DNA of 64,000 nt, taken from contig NZ_SWBR01000001.1 in assembly GCF_005116505.1 (NCBI RefSeq), positions 806,001-870,000 of the forward strand. Direction: 5' to 3'. The notes below the pieces were generated by a model. It ran no database searches, was not told the origin of the DNA, and was given only the letters and a program-made list of their open reading frames with translations. Shown in pieces: positions 36,016-45,003 of this stretch. A program made the position numbers and the translations under genes. This stretch comes from Pedobacter polaris. Its GTDB lineage: Bacteria > Bacteroidota > Bacteroidia > Sphingobacteriales > Sphingobacteriaceae. Each line of letters begins with the position of its first letter. Positions within the stretch are counted from its first letter, which is position 1.

Positions 36016-36612
36016 ATGAAAATCGTAATTATTGGTGCCACAGGTACTATGGGCAAATATTTGGCAAATGCCTTTGAACAAGAAAATGAAGTTGTTCGGG
36101 TAGGAACTAAAGAGGGAGATTTACAGGTAGACATTACCTCAACAGAATCAATTACAAACCTATTTAAAGCGGTTGGTCCATTTGATGCGTTAATTTGCAC
36201 AGCAGGACCAACTTATGTAGGGCCATGGAAAAACATGACCGACAAAGAATTTAGAAAAGGAATTGAGGGTAAACTGATGGGGCAAATTAACTTGGTGCTC
36301 ATTGGTCAGCATTTCATTAATCCAAAAGGATCATTTACCTTAATTACTGGAGCATTAACGCAAGAACCTGTATCAAACTTTGCAAATGCTTCTGTTGCAA
36401 ATGGTGCTATCGAAGCATTTGTGCGTGCCGCCGCTATTGAATTAGAAAATGAAATCCGCATTAATGCAGTTAGTCCTACCGTAATTGAAGCTTCTCCTCA
36501 ATACTTTCCCTTCTTCCCGAATGATATACCTGTAACTATGCAGCAACTAGAATTTGGTTTTAGCGCAAGTGTATTTGGGGCGAATACGGGTCAAGTCATT
36601 AAGCCTTATTAG
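36016..36612 (+). CDS. Short-chain dehydrogenase/reductase (SDR)
   Basis: The 198-residue enzyme has a shorter than usual SDR fold. It has the cofactor loop VIIGATGTMGKYLANAFE, the acidic/charged VRVGTKEGDLQVDITSTES, and LICTAGPTYVGPW replacing the NNAG strand. The catalytic region is degenerate: the usual YxxxK is replaced by FANASVANGAIEAFVRAAAIELE, with no Tyr/Lys in the standard spacing, and then RINAVSPTVIE. Such 'short' SDRs exist in which Tyr is absent. Activity is uncertain. It is the last gene of the AraC cluster. Confidence 0.86.
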   Translation: MKIVIIGATGTMGKYLANAFEQENEVVRVGTKEGDLQVDITSTESITNLFKAVGPFDALICTAGPTYVGPWKNMTDKEFRKGIEGKLMGQINLVLIGQHFINPKGSFTLITGALTQEPVSNFANASVANGAIEAFVRAAAIELENEIRINAVSPTVIEASPQYFPFFPNDIPVTMQQLEFGFSASVFGANTGQVIKPY

Positions 36613-36688
36613 TAGAGAGAGATAAGGGGAGGTCATTAAGTAAACTTAGTTATCACTTGATGGGTTTCCCCTACTTTTTTCAGTACTT

Positions 36689-38932
36689 CTAGTTTACCAT
36701 AATCTCATCTGCAAAAAGCCAAGCCTGTTTATTTTTATAGTAACGCCATTGCGGAAGTTGGCGTAAGTTGCTGGCTTTTACTTTAATGTATCTAGCAGTT
36801 AATGGTGAATTTAACTTTGCTATGTAATCTTGTACAGATTGCGCATAATTTTCATAAAGGCCAAATGGTGCAGCAATTTTTTGTTGTGATACAAAGTTGA
36901 TGTTATCTGTAGAAAAACTAAATGAAACAGCGGCAGGTAGAAATGCCCAATGTCTTTGGTCTTCTAAAAAACTGATGCTTACTTGATTTACAGCTGTTTC
37001 TTTTCCTAAATCTACTACTACCACTAAATCTTTTCCATACCAACCTAGCCAGTTGTATTGAAAATCTAAATATCCTCTACTGCCATCTGTTAATGTGGGG
37101 GCTCCTTTGTTAAAATAATCATCGCTAAAAGGTGTAATAGCAATTACTTTGGCGCCAATAGCACTATGTATCTTCGGTCCTGCTTTGAATATGCTGTCCC
37201 ATTCTTTTTGGTAGGCATTTGGACTTAATCCACCTTCTGCAAGTTCAGTTATGCCAGCTTTATTTGCCGTATTAATAAAGTTCGCCACCTTTCTTTTGTA
37301 GTTTGCTCTGGGTATCCATTGCTGATTTTCATTTACAAAAACACCATGCTTTTGTATCCCATAAAATCTAGATTGTTGTAAAACAGCAAATTCGATAGGC
37401 AATCTGGCCGCCTTAACATTTGCTAATAGGGTACGCTCATTATTTACTGCATCTTCGGCCTGATCAAATAAAAGGCCATACTCATCTAGTAATTCTGGAC
37501 TTAAATAGGAGCGATGAGCTGGAACTGGGCTTCCATAAATATCAAGCCGCTCATTTGATGTGATTAAGTTTTTATGCAGTAAATCTATATATTGTTGAAT
37601 AAATGGGGCAGCTTTTCCATAATAATCATTTAAAAATTGCGCTGTGAGCTTTTTTACATTGGCATTGGTATTCCAGCTTAACCTTGCCAAAAGGAATGCT
37701 CTTAGTTCAGAAAATTCTCCAGGAGTATCTCCACTACCTTGCAAGAAAACACCTTTTACACCATTAGCTTTAAAAAAGCTCAGGTTACTTTGCAAAACAT
37801 GTAGGTTAGGAAATGGACTTACATAATTGGTAAATTGTACATTATAATCCCAAACAAATAGATTAGAAGTTAGTTGGCTCCAATTTTTTAAATCTCTTCT
37901 AAAACTAGCCGAGCTTGGGTCATTTACAATTGGTTTACTTCGGTTACAATCTATACTGCACAGCATGATCTGTACATTTTTTGCAGGCTTAAGGCGAAGT
38001 GGCGCTCGCTGAGAATAAGTATAGGCTAGCGTAGAGATTATTTTGTCGGGAAATTGAGCCGCTACTTTATTTACAAAATTTAAGATTGAACCCTGTGGGC
38101 CATCTTCTTTCTTATCTATGGCACTACATAACCCACATTCACAGTAACCCGAATCGTCGTTTTGGCTTACCGACCAATATTTCATTGCTGGTGCATCGGC
38201 CATTCTTTCTTTTAGACTGGCACTGAGAATTTTAAAAACTGTTGGATTGCTTAAACATAATTGACTGTCTTTTCTTTTCCCATCGACCAATGCATAATAT
38301 TCTGGATGCTGCTTAAAGTATGTTTTTGATGGTACTAGTTTATCAAAACTATGTACCCATAATCCCCAGTTGTCATCTAATCGTGTTAATCTATACCAAT
38401 CTAAATACAATTGATTTTTCGAATCGGGATAATACACTTCACGATAGCTAAAGTCTGCCTGCTCTTTAATATTTAGCGCCGCTGATATCGAGATGGTTTT
38501 ACTTTTAGGAATAATTTCAAAAGTAGAGGTATATATTTTGCAGTTTAGATAATTTTCTAAAAATGAATAGACGGCATACAAAGTTCCATTTTTACCGCTT
38601 CCATTTAGCCACAAAGTTGCTGAATTAGATTGAATCAAAAAGCCATCGTTGCTAGAATTTAATGTTGCTTTAGAATTTCTATTGGTATTGCCAACCACAA
38701 TCTCAAAAGGGCCTATTTTTGTGTTGTCTTTTAATATAGGAATAGATACATCAGCAACTTTTGTAAGGTACTGTTGTAAAACATTGGCTGCTGTTAATTC
38801 TACATTTGTTGCCTGAGTAGAAATGATAATTTTAAATGCTGATTTTCCATTTTTCGCAAGGTTAAGTAAGGGTGTAGCATAGGCTGAAGTAAGCGTTATT
38901 GTTAACAATAAAGCCCCTATAAACCTGCCCAT
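36689..38932 (-). CDS. DUF4838 domain protein with C-terminal F5/8-type domain, exported
   Basis: Starting at 38932 gives a signal peptide (MGRFIGALLLTITLTSAYA) 10 bp after the YaiO gene, and 747 residues. The frame extends to 38998 but would overlap that gene. The N-terminal domain (about 30-130) resembles the GH20/GH67-type alpha-beta domain: TNVELTAANVLQQYLTKVAD and GTLYAVYSFLENYLNCKIY. DUF4838 (about 190-470) holds YWSVSQNDDSGYCECGLC and LFVWDYNVQF. A discoidin-like domain (about 600-747) has QVSISFLEDQRHWAFLP. It is probably a periplasmic glycoside hydrolase, and it ends an operon with a glycosyltransferase and barrel, so it may cut the exported polysaccharide. Confidence 0.85.
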   Translation of the reverse strand: MGRFIGALLLTITLTSAYATPLLNLAKNGKSAFKIIISTQATNVELTAANVLQQYLTKVADVSIPILKDNTKIGPFEIVVGNTNRNSKATLNSSNDGFLIQSNSATLWLNGSGKNGTLYAVYSFLENYLNCKIYTSTFEIIPKSKTISISAALNIKEQADFSYREVYYPDSKNQLYLDWYRLTRLDDNWGLWVHSFDKLVPSKTYFKQHPEYYALVDGKRKDSQLCLSNPTVFKILSASLKERMADAPAMKYWSVSQNDDSGYCECGLCSAIDKKEDGPQGSILNFVNKVAAQFPDKIISTLAYTYSQRAPLRLKPAKNVQIMLCSIDCNRSKPIVNDPSSASFRRDLKNWSQLTSNLFVWDYNVQFTNYVSPFPNLHVLQSNLSFFKANGVKGVFLQGSGDTPGEFSELRAFLLARLSWNTNANVKKLTAQFLNDYYGKAAPFIQQYIDLLHKNLITSNERLDIYGSPVPAHRSYLSPELLDEYGLLFDQAEDAVNNERTLLANVKAARLPIEFAVLQQSRFYGIQKHGVFVNENQQWIPRANYKRKVANFINTANKAGITELAEGGLSPNAYQKEWDSIFKAGPKIHSAIGAKVIAITPFSDDYFNKGAPTLTDGSRGYLDFQYNWLGWYGKDLVVVVDLGKETAVNQVSISFLEDQRHWAFLPAAVSFSFSTDNINFVSQQKIAAPFGLYENYAQSVQDYIAKLNSPLTARYIKVKASNLRQLPQWRYYKNKQAWLFADEIMVN

Positions 38933-38942
38933 TTTCCATGTG

Positions 38943-39989
38943 CTAAAATCGATGTTGAAAGCTGACTGCAAAATCATACTCATTCTCTTTTTTCCCAACT
39001 ATATATTCTTGTCTGTTGTAGGTGCCTAAAATAGCTATCGTATTTCTAGACCATATTAATTTTTGGTAACCTAAACTTAAACGAAATGCATTTGCTTCTA
39101 GTCTTTCAGAGAAGTTTGAATTACGAGTTCGGTCATCAGGAGATACACCAGTACCTATAATTGCAGTTACATAATCATCGGCAGTGTTGAAATAATACCT
39201 TGAAGTAAGTGTGTAAGATTGTGCTATTTTACCTTCACTAGGTGTTACAAATGCCTTTAAATTTACCCAGTAGTTTTGGAAATATTTCCCTACAGCACCA
39301 CCATAGCTAAACAATGAGTTGGTATTGTATTGGTAACGAATGCCAAGTTCTCCTTCCCATCCTTTAGGAAAACTTTTGATATAAGAATAGGAAGCTTTAT
39401 ATTTTTGGAAAACAGCAGCATTAGAGTAAGCAAAATTTAGGTAAGAATAGGCCTTTTTGTGCTTTGGATAAGCTTCTACTTCAAACTGGTAACCACTTGC
39501 ATACGCTCTATCTAAATAATTTATTCTCCCTATAATTGAGCCAAATTTTTCTTCCCTAGCATAAGAGGTACTGATTAAATTCCATGCCTTTTTTCCGTCT
39601 TTCTCAAAAAAAGTTGGATTATACGTAATTGTTAAACGATTTTTTAAATTAGCTATTTTTTGTTCCTGCTCATTATTATCTATGCTTTTAACACCTGCTA
39701 AAGCGTCTGTATGAGTAGGCGATTTTTCAAGTATTCGATTGTATTCGGCTCTCGCTCTTTCTGGCTGGTTGGTAAGCTTGTAAAGCTTTGCTAACAATAA
39801 ACGAACATCGGTATAATCAGGGCTTATGGCTAATGCTCTTTTAGCCAATACAATTGCATTAGGATAGTTCTGCTTTATATTGGTTTGATAAGTGGCTTGT
39901 TTAAGAAGCTCGTCTACATCTACTTTTTGTGCTAAAGCATGGAGTGTAACCAAGCAGAGCAATAGCACAAATATTACTTTATTTCTCAT
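38943..39989 (-). CDS. YaiO family outer-membrane beta-barrel protein with N-terminal TPR
   Basis: The 348-residue protein has a signal peptide (MRNKVIFVLLLCLVTLHALA). One or two TPRs (about 26-110, AIVLAKRALAISPDYTDVRLLLAKLYKL and AEYNRILEKSPTHTDALAG) precede a barrel (about 120-348) with YaiO features such as YLDRAYASGYQFEVEAYPKHKKAYSYLNFAYS and an aromatic C-terminus (FQHRF). It overlaps the glycosyltransferase gene by 11 bp. In E. coli yaiO also neighbours a glycosyltransferase gene (yaiP). By analogy with PgaA/AlgK-AlgE type systems it may form the outer-membrane export port. Confidence 0.87.
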   Translation of the reverse strand: MRNKVIFVLLLCLVTLHALAQKVDVDELLKQATYQTNIKQNYPNAIVLAKRALAISPDYTDVRLLLAKLYKLTNQPERARAEYNRILEKSPTHTDALAGVKSIDNNEQEQKIANLKNRLTITYNPTFFEKDGKKAWNLISTSYAREEKFGSIIGRINYLDRAYASGYQFEVEAYPKHKKAYSYLNFAYSNAAVFQKYKASYSYIKSFPKGWEGELGIRYQYNTNSLFSYGGAVGKYFQNYWVNLKAFVTPSEGKIAQSYTLTSRYYFNTADDYVTAIIGTGVSPDDRTRNSNFSERLEANAFRLSLGYQKLIWSRNTIAILGTYNRQEYIVGKKENEYDFAVSFQHRF

Positions 39990-41460
39990 TTTTTATTGAA
40001 TCATTTGATTTAAACTGTTGCAGTTTTTTAGACAATTTCTTTTCGAACCCTGATCTTTGCATATTACCCCAAACTAGTGTCTTGCCTGTTAATGAATAGA
40101 GATATCCCTTAATGGCAAAAATTACAACCAACGGATGATAAAAAATTGGCTCAACTAAAGCAGCAAGACAAAGTTTAAATACTTCGGCTTTAGACCCATA
40201 TTGCTTATAGGTAATCTCATCCCATAATACTGCAAAAATGGTAATCATTACAGAAAAACTATATACATATACCAACAGTATCACGGCATATTCCCAATTA
40301 ATTTGTCCTGTTACAATTACATAGATATAATAAATTATACCAGTAGCCTCTATAATTGGTGCTAACCATTCAAAAAATAACCAATATGGAAAGGACAACA
40401 TCCCAAAAATGCCATATTTAGGATTAAATATAATTTTTTTGTGTAACCACAAATTTTGAGCTAAGCCTCTAGACCAACGCGTTCTTTGATTGCCAAAAAC
40501 TTTTAAGGTTGCAGGAACTTCTGTCCAGCATAGAGATTCAGGAATATATTTAACCAAGTATTTTTCTTTAATATCATGCATGTAAATGCGCATTCTGGTA
40601 ATGAGTTCCATGTCTTCACCAAATGATTTATGGTCATAGCCCCCTGCACTAATGGCCACTTCTTTATCAAATAATCCTAAGCCACCAGATACTAGCATTA
40701 AAGCATTTAACTTACTCCAAGCCATTCTGCCTAGTAAAAACGCCCTGATATACTCAAGTTCTTGAAATAAGGGAAGAAATTTATCGGGTACTTTTACCTT
40801 AACCATAAAACCATTTTGGATTTCGCAAGAATTAGAAATTCTAATAGCTGCACCCGTAGCAATTACCTTGGTAGATTCTTCAATAAATGGTTTAATTAGC
40901 TTTAACAAAGTATCTTTGTGGATGATACAATCTACATCTGTACATAAAAAATAAGGATAGGAAGAAATATTTATCCCCGCATTAGACGCATCAGCTTTGC
41001 TTTTTCCATTCACTTTATCAACCACCAACAGGTTAAAAAATGCTGGATTTCCTGAACGATAAATTTGCCTAACTGGTTGTGTAATGATTTGCTCATTGTA
41101 AGCATAATCTATGGCTACAAGATTAAAATTCTCAATTAACTTTTGTAGCGTATGGTCTGTACTTCCATCGTTTATAATTACAACCTCGAACTTTGGATAA
41201 TTAAGCGATAAAAGGGAGTGGACATTGTTGATGATAGTTAAACCCTCATTATATGCAGGTGCAATTACAGTAATGCCAGGAGCGTGTGGTGAAGTTAAAA
41301 TAGAACGTAAATTGATGTAGCTTTTTCTTTTTAGATATTTTCTAATTTCAAACAATGACAATACCACCAATATTGAATAAGAAAACATGAGTACCGACGC
41401 ATAATCGAACATAAAAACCTCATAAAATGCTATGAGGTAGTCTAATGCTTTTTTTAACAT
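39979..41460 (-). CDS. Processive family 2 glycosyltransferase, membrane-bound (polysaccharide synthase)
   Basis: The 493-residue protein shares its layout with cellulose and PNAG synthases. One N-terminal TM is at about 24-37. The GT2 domain contains ITVIAPAYNEG, VVIINDGSTDHT (Asp98), LCTDVDCII (DxD, Asp175/Asp177), FGEDMELITRM (catalytic ED) and GNQRTRWSRGLAQ (QxxRW-type QRTRW). Multiple TMs follow at about 330-450. These are the D,D,D,QxxRW hallmarks of a processive synthase that polymerises and translocates a glycan through the inner membrane. It overlaps the YaiO gene by 11 bp and the HEAT gene by 1 bp. Which sugar is used cannot be told from sequence. Confidence 0.92.
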   Translation of the reverse strand: MLKKALDYLIAFYEVFMFDYASVLMFSYSILVVLSLFEIRKYLKRKSYINLRSILTSPHAPGITVIAPAYNEGLTIINNVHSLLSLNYPKFEVVIINDGSTDHTLQKLIENFNLVAIDYAYNEQIITQPVRQIYRSGNPAFFNLLVVDKVNGKSKADASNAGINISSYPYFLCTDVDCIIHKDTLLKLIKPFIEESTKVIATGAAIRISNSCEIQNGFMVKVKVPDKFLPLFQELEYIRAFLLGRMAWSKLNALMLVSGGLGLFDKEVAISAGGYDHKSFGEDMELITRMRIYMHDIKEKYLVKYIPESLCWTEVPATLKVFGNQRTRWSRGLAQNLWLHKKIIFNPKYGIFGMLSFPYWLFFEWLAPIIEATGIIYYIYVIVTGQINWEYAVILLVYVYSFSVMITIFAVLWDEITYKQYGSKAEVFKLCLAALVEPIFYHPLVVIFAIKGYLYSLTGKTLVWGNMQRSGFEKKLSKKLQQFKSNDSIKNEK

Positions 41461-42611
41461 TAATTTCTAATTAAAACGTTAGTGCAATGATTAAGAATTG
41501 TTTCCCTTGCTAGTGGGCTATCATCTAGTTGATTTACCTCTTGTATGAGTTCTTCCTTATCAAAAAATGGATAATTAACGAGTGCACATCCTGCAGTTTT
41601 TACCAGTGTAAACTCTTCCGATTCTAGAAATTGTGTTTGTAAAAAAGTTAAGTTTTCTCCACTTCCAATTTCACCAACAGATTCTAAAATTTTAAGCTGG
41701 ATTTTAAGATCTTCCATTGGAAACTTAGCGATCATTAACCTTTCAGCCTGTTCAGCATCTAGTTTGCCTAATAGCGAAACAGCTGCTGCCCTAATCTTTT
41801 GCGATGGATGGTCTAATAAATTAATTAGATCTGGAATAGCATCTAGCTGTTGGTAATATTCGATAAGTTTGATGCAAAAAGAACAAACCGATTCGTTTTT
41901 AGACCGTAAATAAATTCTAAACTCTGGAACTTCTAAATTCGGCGTATTTGTTATAATCTCACACAGCAATATCTGATGCCATTCTAATAATTCTTCAGTG
42001 GTGTGCGCTAAAAATTTAAAAGGATTTTCTTTATGGAGCCTAATGTATGCAGCTTGTGCTTCAATTCTCAAATCATTATTCTTGTCATTAAGTAATGGAT
42101 TTAGCAGCTGCACATAATTGCTTTCTCCAGTCATCATCTCTTGAATTTCTTTTAAACCTTTTGCTCTAAGTTCCCAAGCTCCTCGTTTAAGCTTTTTTAA
42201 GGCGCTATCAGCCAAGTTTAGTTGGTTAAAAAGCTTTTGAAGAATGCGACTTGTGCTATCAGTAAAATTACGATGGTAAAAAATTACCTGATCAATTAAC
42301 ACTTGTTTAAAAAGCCTATTCTTTAACATTAATTCTCTAATCCGTATTGCATATTTATCGAAATCATGATCAGTTAATGAATCATCCATCATTAAATCAG
42401 CAGTAAGTTCTGCTGTAACTAATTCTTTCGCTTTTTTAATGCGCACATCATGATAAGCATCAAAAATGCGCTTGAAAAGAAGGCTAACATTCCCAATTAT
42501 GAATAACACAACAGATAATAAAATAATTACAATTGCGATTTCTATAAACAAGGGGTATTGATTAAACCATTCATAAAATGATTTAACGGAGCTGTAATTC
42601 TGTTTGTTCAT
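41460..42611 (-). CDS. HEAT-repeat protein with N-terminal TM helix
   Basis: The 383-residue protein has one membrane helix (about 18-39, FIEIAIVIILLSVVLFIIGNVSL) and a long cytoplasmic part. The region from about 150 on is a helical solenoid of HEAT-like repeats: LNPLLNDKNNDLRIEAQAAYIRL, IPDLINLLDHPSQKIRAAAVSLLGKL and LKILESVGEIGSGENLTFL. It is sandwiched between the response regulator and glycosyltransferase genes with 1-bp overlaps on both sides, which argues for a stoichiometric complex. It may be a cytoplasmic adaptor or regulatory subunit of the synthase, comparable in position to accessory subunits of synthase-dependent systems. That role is inference. Confidence 0.83.
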   Translation of the reverse strand: MNKQNYSSVKSFYEWFNQYPLFIEIAIVIILLSVVLFIIGNVSLLFKRIFDAYHDVRIKKAKELVTAELTADLMMDDSLTDHDFDKYAIRIRELMLKNRLFKQVLIDQVIFYHRNFTDSTSRILQKLFNQLNLADSALKKLKRGAWELRAKGLKEIQEMMTGESNYVQLLNPLLNDKNNDLRIEAQAAYIRLHKENPFKFLAHTTEELLEWHQILLCEIITNTPNLEVPEFRIYLRSKNESVCSFCIKLIEYYQQLDAIPDLINLLDHPSQKIRAAAVSLLGKLDAEQAERLMIAKFPMEDLKIQLKILESVGEIGSGENLTFLQTQFLESEEFTLVKTAGCALVNYPFFDKEELIQEVNQLDDSPLARETILNHCTNVLIRN

Positions 42612-43000
42612 TAAGCGGTGCGTAACAAGTTATGTCCGCCAATTAATAATTTAAGCTTGGTTAATAGCACATTTAATGCAAATGGCTTTTTAAGAAAATC
42701 ATTTGCTCCAATAGATAGGGTCTCTATAATGGTGCTTTCTGTACTTAGGGCAGATAACACAATTATTGGTGTCTCTTTATTCTGTTTGTTAGCTCTAATA
42801 TGCGCAATGAGCTCGAAGCCAGACACAAAGGGTAGCATTAGGTCTACTAAAATACAATCGTATTTATTTTTGTCAATACATTCAATAGCTTGATTTCCAT
42901 CAATAGCAATATCTACTTTAAAATTTTCCTTTTCTGTTCGTTGTCTCAAGAAAGACAACATTAAAAACTCATCCTCTACAATTAAAATTTTATTTTTCAT
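42611..43000 (-). CDS. Single-domain response regulator
   Basis: Beginning at 43000 (MKNKILIVEDEFLMLSFL) the product is a lone receiver domain of 129 residues. The acidic pair is Glu9/Asp10, the phosphoacceptor is Asp53 in CILVDLMLP, the signalling residue is in IVLSALS, and the conserved lysine is in FLKKPFALN. A longer start at 43036 adds 12 residues. It has no output domain. As first gene of the exopolysaccharide operon it probably acts by protein contact, possibly with the HEAT protein, whose gene overlaps it by 1 bp. No histidine kinase is encoded in the operon. Confidence 0.92.
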   Translation of the reverse strand: MKNKILIVEDEFLMLSFLRQRTEKENFKVDIAIDGNQAIECIDKNKYDCILVDLMLPFVSGFELIAHIRANKQNKETPIIVLSALSTESTIIETLSIGANDFLKKPFALNVLLTKLKLLIGGHNLLRTA

Positions 43001-43409
43001 ATGTAACATTCGTGTTGCAATATCTGTGCCATCCATTTTTCTCTATCCTGTAAACTAAACAACTCATGGTTGTAGGCTTTGATGTTAAATTAATTTATTT
43101 CGGTTCTGGATTTAACATTTTAAAATTTTCATTGTTTGATTGATTGATTTTTTAAGGGTTTTTAGTGGGAATTTAATATTTTAAAAAGGAAAATATTTCT
43201 GCTATTTAGGTATTTGATTGCTTACACTAAGCATACTATTACTCCTTTGAGTAGTGTCTTAATTTCAACACATCACAATTCTACCCATTGGTTGTATGCT
43301 TTGAATGATAATCTAGGCAATTTGTTATTACTGGTGTAGTAACAGTTCATTGGTATTGCTACCAAAGCATTTATATCTATCGATTATTTTTTTGAGTACT
43401 TATCTATAA
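43001..43409. other. Intergenic region upstream of the exopolysaccharide operon
   Basis: About 370-400 bases, AT-rich, between two minus-strand genes. It must contain the promoter of the response-regulator operon. Small imperfect dyads are present (ACTATTACTCctttGAGTAGT near 43226-43246, GTTATTACTggtgtAGTAAC near 43325-43344). I see no gene. Confidence 0.4.
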
Positions 43410-44636
43410 TCAATTCACTGGCTGGTCGTAGCCTTTTTCATTCATTTTACTTCCCAACCTTATGCGGTATCTTCTTTTTTGGTATACTAATGCTACAACT
43501 AAAATAACAATGGAAATAATTATGCAAATAGACCATATTAAAATAGTTAAAAGGTATCTGTAATAAGAAACATAATTAGTTAGTATATATGGTGTTAAAG
43601 GTTTTAATCTTTTAACCGTATCTACAGGGTGCATACCGCTGTCAGTAAAAAATTCTTTTTTATTGTTTATTGTAGCATACCAAACTTTTCCCAGTGAGTT
43701 TTGAGTCAAGGTATCAGGTTGGGTAATTTTTTTTAAACCGTTTAGTGTTTGAATGTTTAAGTCAATTTTTGGTGCATTAGTTTTTTGATTACAAAGCGTG
43801 GCCTCGTAATGATCGCCAGTCCAAAACATACATTTTTCATCTTTGGTAATTGTTTCTCTATCTTCTTTATCTTGCCAGAATAAAAAAGTGCTAAGCCCAA
43901 TAAATAACACAATAATCCCAGTAACGATAATATTCTTATTTGACAATGATTGTTTACCCGGTGTTTCTTCAGAGTGTTGACTTGGGGGATTTAGATTGCC
44001 AAGTGATACGTCAATATTAGACAGATCTTTAGGGTTTTCTAATTCTGCCCCTTTAACTTCACTATCACCAAATAATATGATTACTGGGGTAGTCGGTTTA
44101 TCTTTTTCGTCATCTGTTATCTCTTGAGGCTGATTTAAAGCAGAAGGGCCTGTTTCGTTTTTTTCTATGGCTATAGCCTTATCGGGTTTACTAAAAACTT
44201 CTTCTACTTCTCCATTAACATGATTTGTTTCTAGATTTTCTTCAATAACTGATGCATCTTTTACTTTCGGTACTTCGTAAAAACTCTTGTAGTATGCAGT
44301 ACTTGTTTTAGGGTGAAAATCCATCAGCCAAGCCAATAGTTCAAAGTATTTAATCCCTGGTTTTTTAACGCCTCCTCTTAGAACGTTAGACATTTGCTTA
44401 AATGTTTCTGCAGCAGTATTCTCAAGAATGTTGAGATATCCTTTTTCTTTATCCCCATTGCTAAAGAATAATCTAAGAATTTCGTGATCTTGAGGAGTGT
44501 ATCTTTCACGACATACAATAAGACACTCTTCCCTCAAATTTCCGGGAGTTGCGTCTAATAAGTTTGACGATAGTTTTCCTTCTAATTTTCTTTTCTCGTA
44601 AGCTTCGAATACTACTTTTCTATAATCCTCAGGCAT
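43410..44636 (-). CDS. Two-TM protein with long variable linker, function unknown
   Basis: The 408-residue protein has a soluble N-terminal helical part (about 1-120) with RERYTPQDHEILRLFFSNGD and FELLAWLMDFHPKTSTAYYKSFYE. A low-complexity acidic linker (about 120-225) follows, then one TM (about 232-252, IIVTGIIVLFIGLSTFLFW). The region between TMs has Cys and His residues (KCMFWTGDHYEATLCNQKT and SGMHPVDTVKRLKPLTPYIL). A second TM lies at about 360-388, with a basic tail. The layout suggests a membrane sensor or adaptor with a cytoplasmic N-terminal domain and an extracytoplasmic loop. I cannot name a family with confidence. It is divergent from the small glycine-rich gene and the kinase pair. 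Confidence 0.72.
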   Translation of the reverse strand: MPEDYRKVVFEAYEKRKLEGKLSSNLLDATPGNLREECLIVCRERYTPQDHEILRLFFSNGDKEKGYLNILENTAAETFKQMSNVLRGGVKKPGIKYFELLAWLMDFHPKTSTAYYKSFYEVPKVKDASVIEENLETNHVNGEVEEVFSKPDKAIAIEKNETGPSALNQPQEITDDEKDKPTTPVIILFGDSEVKGAELENPKDLSNIDVSLGNLNPPSQHSEETPGKQSLSNKNIIVTGIIVLFIGLSTFLFWQDKEDRETITKDEKCMFWTGDHYEATLCNQKTNAPKIDLNIQTLNGLKKITQPDTLTQNSLGKVWYATINNKKEFFTDSGMHPVDTVKRLKPLTPYILTNYVSYYRYLLTILIWSICIIISIVILVVALVYQKRRYRIRLGSKMNEKGYDQPVN

Positions 44637-45003
44637 TTTCTCAAAAATTTAAATGTAAAAATAAGACGGAATTTTCGGAATTATTACGGTTTTCCGGAAT
44701 TCTATCGGAATTAAAGGAAACATCAGAATTGCCTAATAACAAGCGAGTTACAACCCACATCTTTGCTTTAGAAATCGGAACAGTCGTTTGCTCAATTATA
44801 GTAAATGTACGAAACAGATTTCAAATAATGAGCAGATATCACGGTGGTTAGTAACCGGTTTGGGAAGCAGTAATTAGCTCCCGTGATTGACACTCAAAAC
44901 ACTTCCCAAAAATTTCAGAAGGCCTTCTGATTTACAATCGTAGTAAACCCCTCGAACGGTCGGGGGGAACTACATAGTATTTCAATTTCTAAATTTTTGA
45001 ATC
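44637..45003. other. Divergent regulatory region with iterated CGGAATT and a palindrome
   Basis: This 367-base gap contains CGGAATT four times (starts 44667, 44676, 44695, 44706). Further on there is a perfect 16-bp palindrome TCAGAAGGCCTTCTGA (44915-44930) and a C/G-rich dyad CCCTCGAACGGTCGGGGG (about 44949-44966). A 100-codon plus-strand frame crossing the start of it is not convincing. Confidence 0.45.

Noticed and set aside
44549..44851. 100-codon plus-strand frame with MRLISLTIVFLLIFF start
   Set aside because: Its first third is antisense to the start of the 408-residue gene, and the repeated SEL/EL residues arise from the iterated CGGAATT motif. There is no clear ribosome-binding context.
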